A stretch of DNA of 10,995 nucleotides from an uncultured Clostridia bacterium (GTDB taxonomy: Bacteria; Bacillota; Clostridia; Oscillospirales; Oscillospiraceae): assembly GCA_945613045.1 (NCBI GenBank), contig CALZAG010000035.1, forward strand, positions 1 to 10,995, in the 5' to 3' direction. The notes under the pieces are model-generated. The model saw nothing but the letters and a program-made list of their open reading frames with translations. It did not search any database and was not told the origin of the DNA. The translations under genes and the position numbers were made by a program. Positions 7,058 through 10,995 of this stretch are shown here, piece after piece (position 1 is the stretch's first letter; each line of letters opens with the position of its first letter).

Positions 7058-7088
7058 TTATCATACCCATATAAAGAAAGGAAAAGAT

Positions 7089-8165
7089 ATGAAAGTTGCA
7101 ATTTTGGGCGCAGGAAACGCCGGATGCGCGGTCGGGACCGATCTGTCGATCAAGGGACACGAGGTAACGCTTATAAAGACCTCAAACTCCATGCATGATG
7201 ATAACTACAACTATATGATCGAAAATGGCGGGGCAATGACGCTCGTCGAAGTCGACGGAACTGTCCGCCACGGCAGAATAAACAGAGTAACACGCGATGT
7301 TTCCCTCATCTCCGAGGCGGAAGCGGTCATAATCTATGTCCAGACCCGCTATCACGAATCGCTTATAAAAAGGGTCGCGCCATATTTCAAGGACGGTCAG
7401 ATCGTCATCATCAACCCCGGCTACTTTTCCACGGCATATATGCTCAAGTACTGCGGCGATAAGAAGCTGAGTATCGTCGAGGCGACCAGCTCGTTCATCG
7501 ACTGCCGCATATCCGAGCCCGGCACCATCAAGGTGGGCTTCAGAAACGTACGCAATCCCCTCGGCGTATATCCTCCCAAGGACCGTGCAATGGTAGAAGA
7601 TAAGCTCGCAAGCTTTGATTTCAACTTCCAATACTGGTCCACCGTCGAGGTCGCGCTGCACAATCCCAACCTCATTGTCCACACCGTCGGAGCCATCATG
7701 AGTATACCGCGCATCGAAAAGACCAACGGCGACTACTGTATGTACCACGAGGTGTTCACCCCCAGCGTGTGGAAGATCCTCGAAAAGCTCGACTCGGAGA
7801 AGATGGACGTTCTTGAGCATCTGGGCTACCCGCGTATGCCCTATGTCGAGGCTGCAAAGTTCAGGAACACTCTTGATGACGCCGCCGATGCAAAGGAAAC
7901 GTTCTTCTGGTATGCCGCGATGCCTACAAGGGCAAAAGGCCCCGTGGTGGTCGATTCAAGATACATCTCCGAGGATGTCCCACAGGGTCTTGTGATGCTG
8001 GAGGCGATAGGGCATCACCTCGGCATACCTACGCCCGTGTGCACCGCGCTTATAGAGATAGCGACCGCGGCGCTCGGCAGGGATATGCGCGCTGAAGGCA
8101 GAACGCTTGAAACGCTTGGACATGAGAACGTCAGGAAGATACTCGATGCAATGAAAAATGACTGA
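7089..8165 (+). CDS. NAD(P)-dependent opine dehydrogenase family protein
   Basis: This 358-residue protein has the two-domain layout of octopine/nopaline dehydrogenases. Its N-terminal Rossmann fold opens MKVAILGAGNAGCAVG, with the GAGNAG dinucleotide loop at 7-12. The C-terminal helical domain begins near HNPNLIVHTVGAIMS (191-205). His198, and Arg291 with Asp296 in RYISEDVPQGL, fit the catalytic His and the Arg/Asp pair of the family, including the five-residue Arg-to-Asp spacing I recall from Pecten octopine dehydrogenase. The family reductively condenses the amino group of an amino acid with a 2-oxo acid to give an N-(carboxyalkyl)amino acid, or runs the reverse reaction. AAGGA precedes the ATG and there is no terminator in the 31-bp gap to the ATP-grasp gene, so they should be co-transcribed. 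The pairing suggests, but does not prove, that the product feeds an amidoligase. Other 2-hydroxy- or 2-amino-acid dehydrogenase activities are possible. Confidence 0.85.
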   Translation: MKVAILGAGNAGCAVGTDLSIKGHEVTLIKTSNSMHDDNYNYMIENGGAMTLVEVDGTVRHGRINRVTRDVSLISEAEAVIIYVQTRYHESLIKRVAPYFKDGQIVIINPGYFSTAYMLKYCGDKKLSIVEATSSFIDCRISEPGTIKVGFRNVRNPLGVYPPKDRAMVEDKLASFDFNFQYWSTVEVALHNPNLIVHTVGAIMSIPRIEKTNGDYCMYHEVFTPSVWKILEKLDSEKMDVLEHLGYPRMPYVEAAKFRNTLDDAADAKETFFWYAAMPTRAKGPVVVDSRYISEDVPQGLVMLEAIGHHLGIPTPVCTALIEIATAALGRDMRAEGRTLETLGHENVRKILDAMKND

Positions 8166-8187
8166 GTCAGGTTAACGGAGGCGCGTC

Positions 8188-9144
8188 ATGACAGACGGCT
8201 ACGGCAGGAAAATTGAATATCTGCGAATGTCGGTCACCGACGCCTGCAATCTGCGCTGCGCCTACTGCATGCCCGAGGAGGGGATGCGCGTATGTCCGTG
8301 CAAAAGCGCAATGAGCGCCGACGAGTTCGTCGAGATCGCTTCGGCGGCGGCGGAGCTGGGAGTCAATAAGCTGCGCATAACAGGCGGCGAGCCGCTCCTT
8401 CGCGGCGATATCGTGGAGCTGGCGCGCGAGCTTGGAAAGATAGAGGGCATTGAGGACATCAGCATGACCACCAACGCGACGCTGCTTGCGCCGATGGCTG
8501 AGGACCTGTACAAGGCCGGCATACACCGCATAAACATAAGCCTCGATACGCTCGATGCGAAAAAATACGAAGACATGACCCGCGGCGGGAAGCTGTCCGA
8601 CGCGCTGGAGGGACTGCGCGCCGCGATGTACGCGGGGATGCGCCCGGTGAAGCTGAACGCGGTGCTCATAGGCGGCTTCAACGATACGGAGATCGAAACG
8701 CTTGCCGAGCTGACTCAGACGTATCCAGTAGAGCTGCGCTTTATCGAGCTCATGCCCATAGGTCATATGAGCTGCTTTCCAAAAAGCGCCTATATCCCCG
8801 ACAGTGTCGTATTACAAAAGCTGCCCGGGCTTGAGCCGGTCGAGAGCGCGCCGCACTCGGTCGCGCGGCTGTATAAGCTGCCCCATGCTCAGGGCAGGAT
8901 AGGGCTCATAAGCCCGCTGAGCAACCATTTCTGCGCCGAGTGCAACCGGCTGCGCCTTACTGCGGACGGCTGCCTGAAGCCCTGCCTTCACTCTGCCGAG
9001 GAGATACCGGTCCGCGGTCTGCACGGCGAGGAGCTGAAAGCGGCAATACTCACCGCCGTTTCACACAAGCCGAAAATGCACGTTGAGCTTTCCGCGACCG
9101 AGCGCAGCCAATCGCAGAGAAGTATGTACCGCATCGGAGGTTAG
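8188..9144 (+). CDS. moaA: GTP 3',8-cyclase MoaA (molybdenum cofactor biosynthesis, first step)
   Basis: This radical-SAM enzyme converts GTP to 3',8-cyclo-7,8-dihydro-GTP in the cytoplasm, the precursor that MoaC turns into cyclic pyranopterin monophosphate. All hallmarks are present in 318 residues, close to the usual length: the N-terminal [4Fe-4S] motif CNLRCAYC (Cys20, 24, 27), GGEP (66-69), NISLDTLD (116-123), the C-terminal cluster motif with Cys249, Cys252 and Cys266 (C-x2-C-x13-C), and the terminal Gly-Gly (317-318) essential for activity. GGAGG (8177-8181) lies 6 nt before the ATG. It follows the opine-dehydrogenase-family gene by 22 bp with no terminator between, and the MOSC gene starts 3 nt after its stop. 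An extra cysteine (Cys262) sits within the second motif. moaC, moaE/D, moeA and mog genes are not in this window. Confidence 0.95.
   Translation: MTDGYGRKIEYLRMSVTDACNLRCAYCMPEEGMRVCPCKSAMSADEFVEIASAAAELGVNKLRITGGEPLLRGDIVELARELGKIEGIEDISMTTNATLLAPMAEDLYKAGIHRINISLDTLDAKKYEDMTRGGKLSDALEGLRAAMYAGMRPVKLNAVLIGGFNDTEIETLAELTQTYPVELRFIELMPIGHMSCFPKSAYIPDSVVLQKLPGLEPVESAPHSVARLYKLPHAQGRIGLISPLSNHFCAECNRLRLTADGCLKPCLHSAEEIPVRGLHGEELKAAILTAVSHKPKMHVELSATERSQSQRSMYRIGG
9136..9140 (+). promoter_or_regulatory. MOSC gene ribosome binding site embedded in the moaA C-terminal codons
   Basis: The codons GGA GGT for the catalytic C-terminal Gly-Gly of MoaA supply the GGAGG Shine-Dalgarno for the next start codon, 7 nt further on at 9148. 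The site explains the 3-nt intergenic gap and suggests coupled translation. Confidence 0.75.
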
Positions 9145-9147
9145 ATC

Positions 9148-9582
9148 ATGGCAAAAATAGCGGCAATTTGTATAAGTGAGATACGCGGGATCCAAAAGCA
9201 CGAGATACCCGAGGCGTATCTGCGCGCCGGGCACGGCATCGAGGGTGACGCCCACGCGGGTTCATGGCACCGCCAGGTGAGCCTTCTGTCCGTCGACAGC
9301 GTTGCTAAGCTTCAGGAGAAGCTTGATTTTGAACTAAAGCACGGCGCTTTTGCGGAGAACATACTCGTGGAGGGCATGGCCGTACATACCCTGCCCGTGG
9401 GCACTCGTCTTCGCATCGGCGAGGCTCTGTGCGAGGTGACGCAGATAGGCAAGGAGTGCCACAGCGACTGCGCCATACGCAAGGCCGCGGGCGACTGCGT
9501 GATGCCCCGGGAAGGCATTTTCGTAAAAGTCCTTGAATCCGGCAGGATAGCAAAAGGCGATGCGGTTGAGGTAGTGGCGTAA
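9148..9582 (+). CDS. Stand-alone MOSC domain protein
   Basis: This 144-residue protein consists of little more than a MOSC domain, the beta-barrel found at the C-terminus of molybdenum cofactor sulfurases and in small bacterial proteins such as YiiM. Visible marks are HGIEGDAHAG (29-38), AFAENILVEG (67-76), a GKECHSDC segment (101-108) and GDCVMPREGIF (115-125). Cys104, Cys108 and Cys117 are candidates for the sulfur-carrying or cofactor-binding cysteine. This small clostridial type is often found beside moa and mog genes, and its position directly behind moaA fits a role in handling the molybdenum cofactor or its sulfur ligand. The exact reaction is not established for this subgroup. Its stop codon overlaps the next start (TAATG, 9580-9584). 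Confidence 0.92.
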   Translation: MAKIAAICISEIRGIQKHEIPEAYLRAGHGIEGDAHAGSWHRQVSLLSVDSVAKLQEKLDFELKHGAFAENILVEGMAVHTLPVGTRLRIGEALCEVTQIGKECHSDCAIRKAAGDCVMPREGIFVKVLESGRIAKGDAVEVVA

Positions 9583-10166
9583 TGAGGAAAAAACTCGATA
9601 ACGAGCTTGTCTATAAGACCGCGCTGGGCTTTTTTTCGAGATACGGCTATAAAAAGACGACCCTTGAGGACATAGCCGACGCTTTGAACATGACCGGCAG
9701 CAGCATATATTCCTATGCCAGCAGCAAGCAGGCGCTTTACTACGACTGCATATCCTATGCCATCGACAAGTGGCAAGAGTCGGTAAGGCTTGCGTCGGCA
9801 GAGTCCTCAGAGCCTGCCCGGCAGCTCCTGCTGGCGTTTGAGGAGGCTGTACGGTATATCGACTCCGACGAGCAGCTTCAACTGCTCCTGAGAAATGACC
9901 CGAGCATTTTTCCTATGTTTCCCTCGGTAGACCCTATTGAGGAGCTGAACAACTGGGCAGTCTCCTTTATTGGCGATATTCTTCGCCGCGGCGTTGAGTG
10001 CGGCTCTTTTCGGGATATCGACGTAGACGATACGGCGTTCATTATTTTTCAAATATACAAGTATTTTATTATAAGCAGCTATGTTGACTGCTCAGGCAGC
10101 CGCCTCAGCGTTAACAAGCACATAAGCACTATCAAGACCCTCATAATGGACGGACTTTTGAAATAA
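9582..10166 (+). CDS. TetR/AcrR family transcriptional regulator
   Basis: This 194-residue protein has the typical N-terminal TetR DNA-binding domain: ALGFFSRYGYKKTTLEDIAD (14-33), followed by the recognition part ALNMTGSSIYSYASSKQAL (34-52). The variable helical ligand-binding domain fills the rest. It overlaps the MOSC stop by one base (TAATG) and has GAGG 10 nt upstream, so it is the last gene of the rightward transcript. The hairpin terminator follows immediately. TetR proteins usually repress a neighbouring transporter or enzyme gene and often themselves. The likeliest visible target is the promoter of the membrane-protein gene 120 bp downstream, which has an AT palindrome at its start site, but the operon promoter at 4711 is also possible. 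Nothing in the sequence identifies the ligand. Confidence 0.92.
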   Translation: MRKKLDNELVYKTALGFFSRYGYKKTTLEDIADALNMTGSSIYSYASSKQALYYDCISYAIDKWQESVRLASAESSEPARQLLLAFEEAVRYIDSDEQLQLLLRNDPSIFPMFPSVDPIEELNNWAVSFIGDILRRGVECGSFRDIDVDDTAFIIFQIYKYFIISSYVDCSGSRLSVNKHISTIKTLIMDGLLK

Positions 10167-10171
10167 GCTAC

Positions 10172-10202
10172 AAAAAATCCACTGGTTTTTCAGTGGGTTT
10201 TT
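10172..10202 (+). terminator. Intrinsic terminator of the rightward operon
   Basis: AAAAAATCCACTG (10172-10184) pairs with CAGTGGGTTTTT (10191-10202) across a six-base loop, with a CCACTG/CAGTGG core and a T-rich 3' side. It lies 5 nt after the TetR stop codon. The A- and T-tracts would also let it terminate from the opposite strand, though no gene converges on it here. Confidence 0.85.
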
Positions 10203-10205
10203 ACA

Positions 10206-10234
10206 TTGACAGAGCTGCTGCCGAATAATATAAT
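10206..10234 (+). promoter_or_regulatory. Perfect-consensus sigma-A promoter of the membrane-protein gene
   Basis: TTGACA (10206-10211) and TATAAT (10229-10234) are both exact consensus hexamers separated by exactly 17 bp. Transcription would start near 10241, leaving about 46 nt of AT-rich leader before the gene. Such a strong promoter usually needs a repressor. Confidence 0.85.
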
Positions 10235-10238
10235 TGTA

Positions 10239-10270
10239 AATAATTTAATAAATTATTAAATTATTAAATT
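10239..10270. repeat. AT-only palindrome plus tandem 8-bp repeats at the start site, candidate TetR operator
   Basis: AATAATTT (10239-10246) and AAATTATT (10250-10257) form a perfect inverted repeat with a 3-nt centre. AAATTATT is then repeated directly (10250-10257, 10258-10265) and followed by AAATT. The cluster covers the predicted transcription start between the -10 and the Shine-Dalgarno, a normal place for a TetR-family operator. Because it contains only A and T, chance formation cannot be excluded. Confidence 0.4.
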
Positions 10271-10273
10271 AAA

Positions 10274-10279
10274 AGGAGG
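10274..10279 (+). promoter_or_regulatory. Full-consensus ribosome binding site
   Basis: AGGAGG stands 7 nt before the ATG at 10287. With the consensus promoter upstream it indicates high potential expression of the membrane protein. Confidence 0.8.
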
Positions 10280-10286
10280 GGAAACA

Positions 10287-10931
10287 ATGTTATTCGGCGA
10301 CAATTCCGAAGCGGCCAGAGCTGCGGTGGAAGCGGCTAAGGAGGCCGTGCGCAGTACGGCAAACTTTGACTGGACATTTATAGCACTGCTGGCATTGGTG
10401 GTGTGCGGCGTATATGTGCCGCAGATCAAAAAGAAGAACTGGAACGGGATCGCGGCGGCCCTTGCGCTTTACGGCGTACACTGGCTGTACGAGATCGGCA
10501 ACGCGGTCATCTGCCATATCTGGGACTACCCACTGTGGACGGTGACGCTCGAGAGCACAAGCTTTATCCTGCTTATCGGCGTATGCTGGGAGCTTTCGCT
10601 CATGTTCTCCATCGCGGGTTTCACGGCAGACATCCTTCCCGAGGACAAAAACAAAAAGATACTCGGCATCAACAACCGATGGTTCTTTGCTGTCGCTTCC
10701 GCACTGGGCTTTTCTCTGTTCGAGATATTTCTTGCGTCTACTCCGGCATTCGTCTGGGTCTACCCCTGGTGGGGCGCGCTGCCCGTGTTCATCACGGTCT
10801 ACATACCCTTCTTCCTTGCGGCATACCTCATTTACGACGCAAAGCCCAAAACTCAGAAGACATTCCTCAGCATAGTGTGGGGGCTTGTCGCCCTGCTTCT
10901 CATCATTCTCATTCCGCTTGGGATCATATGA
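10287..10931 (+). CDS. Multi-pass membrane protein of unknown function
   Basis: I do not recognise this 214-residue family. After a charged, alanine-rich amphipathic N-terminus (about 1-26) there are about six hydrophobic segments: near 28-45, 53-76, 91-111, 132-155, 162-183 and 193-212. Notable features are the aromatic and polar residues in or near membrane segments (YGVHWLYEIGNAVICHIWD, 62-80; CWELSLMFSIAGF, 100-112), which could bind a ligand or line a path, and a short lysine-rich loop at 119-125. There is no cleavable signal peptide and no ATPase or major transporter motif. It has its own consensus promoter and AGGAGG site and lies just downstream of the TetR gene, the common arrangement of a repressor and its membrane-protein target. 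A small-molecule transporter, a sensor or a membrane-bound enzyme are all open possibilities. Confidence 0.85.
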   Translation: MLFGDNSEAARAAVEAAKEAVRSTANFDWTFIALLALVVCGVYVPQIKKKNWNGIAAALALYGVHWLYEIGNAVICHIWDYPLWTVTLESTSFILLIGVCWELSLMFSIAGFTADILPEDKNKKILGINNRWFFAVASALGFSLFEIFLASTPAFVWVYPWWGALPVFITVYIPFFLAAYLIYDAKPKTQKTFLSIVWGLVALLLIILIPLGII

Positions 10932-10942
10932 AAAAGCACCGG

Positions 10943-10975
10943 AATTTGCAGCGCCTTGTGCGCTGCAAATTTTTT
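10943..10975 (+). terminator. Strong intrinsic terminator after the membrane-protein gene
   Basis: A perfect 12-bp stem AATTTGCAGCGC (10943-10954) / GCGCTGCAAATT (10960-10971) with a five-base loop is followed by a T-run. It begins 12 nt after the stop codon. Confidence 0.95.
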
Positions 10976-10976
10976 A

Positions 10977-10982
10977 TTGACA
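10977..10982 (+). promoter_or_regulatory. Possible -35 element of a gene beyond the right edge
   Basis: TTGACA follows the terminator directly, but the window ends before a -10 at 17-bp spacing could be seen. The TATAA at 10990-10994 is too close to serve as its partner. Confidence 0.3.
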
Positions 10983-10995
10983 AAACTGTTATAAC

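Noticed and set aside
7182..7820. Open frame of 212 codons on the minus strand
   Set aside because: It is antisense to the opine-dehydrogenase-family gene, whose GAGNAG loop and catalytic residues are clear.
8167..8766. Open frame of 199 codons on the minus strand
   Set aside because: It is antisense to moaA; the product is low in recognisable structure and rich in His and Arg, as expected of a shadow frame.
10988..10995. Palindrome GTTATAAC at the right edge
   Set aside because: It is only 8 bp long and cut by the window end, so it could be an operator, part of a promoter or chance.
1..10995. Search for tRNA, rRNA, CRISPR arrays, insertion sequences, transposases and attachment sites
   Set aside because: I saw no repeat-spacer pattern, cloverleaf-like sequence, transposase motif or terminal inverted repeats; non-coding space is under about 200 bp in every gap.

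Overview
The window looks like chromosomal DNA of a low-to-mid GC Gram-positive anaerobe, most likely a gut clostridial lineage. The grounds are near-consensus sigma-A promoters (TTGACA-17-TATAAT type) in very AT-rich spacers, purine-rich Shine-Dalgarno sites, frequent AUA isoleucine codons, and family content typical of Clostridia: a TagB/TagF-like transferase, sugar-transfer-associated ATP-grasp proteins and a stand-alone MOSC protein. The assignment is an inference; no ribosomal or other phylogenetic marker is present.

Left half (1-4627, minus strand): this is the end of a surface-glycan locus. Reading leftwards there is a tandem ATP-grasp protein (4627-2609), then a separate promoter, a CDP-glycerol glycerophosphotransferase-like protein (2503-1292), a single-domain ATP-grasp protein that overlaps it by 89 bp (1380-331), and an ATGA-coupled nucleotidyltransferase that runs off the left edge (334-1).

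Centre (4628-4807): a compact divergent control region holds two back-to-back promoters. They share a 19-bp box over the -10 region, with 17 of 19 identical bases.

Right half (4808-10166, plus strand): five genes are packed with gaps of 31, 22 and 3 bp and then a 1-bp overlap, so they probably form one operon. They encode a second tandem ATP-grasp protein, an opine-dehydrogenase-family protein, MoaA, a MOSC protein and a TetR regulator, ending in a hairpin terminator. A consensus promoter with an AT-rich palindrome then drives a multi-pass membrane protein (10287-10931), followed by a strong terminator.

The window therefore holds three ATP-grasp proteins with five ATP-grasp-type domains. In both tandem proteins the C-terminal domain keeps the nucleotide and metal motifs while the N-terminal domain has lost them. 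The most interesting reading is a surface-polymer amidoligase system, possibly one using an opine-type amino acid made by the adjacent dehydrogenase. The molybdenum-cofactor genes behind it may be functionally unrelated passengers of the transcript. The substrate is not visible from sequence.
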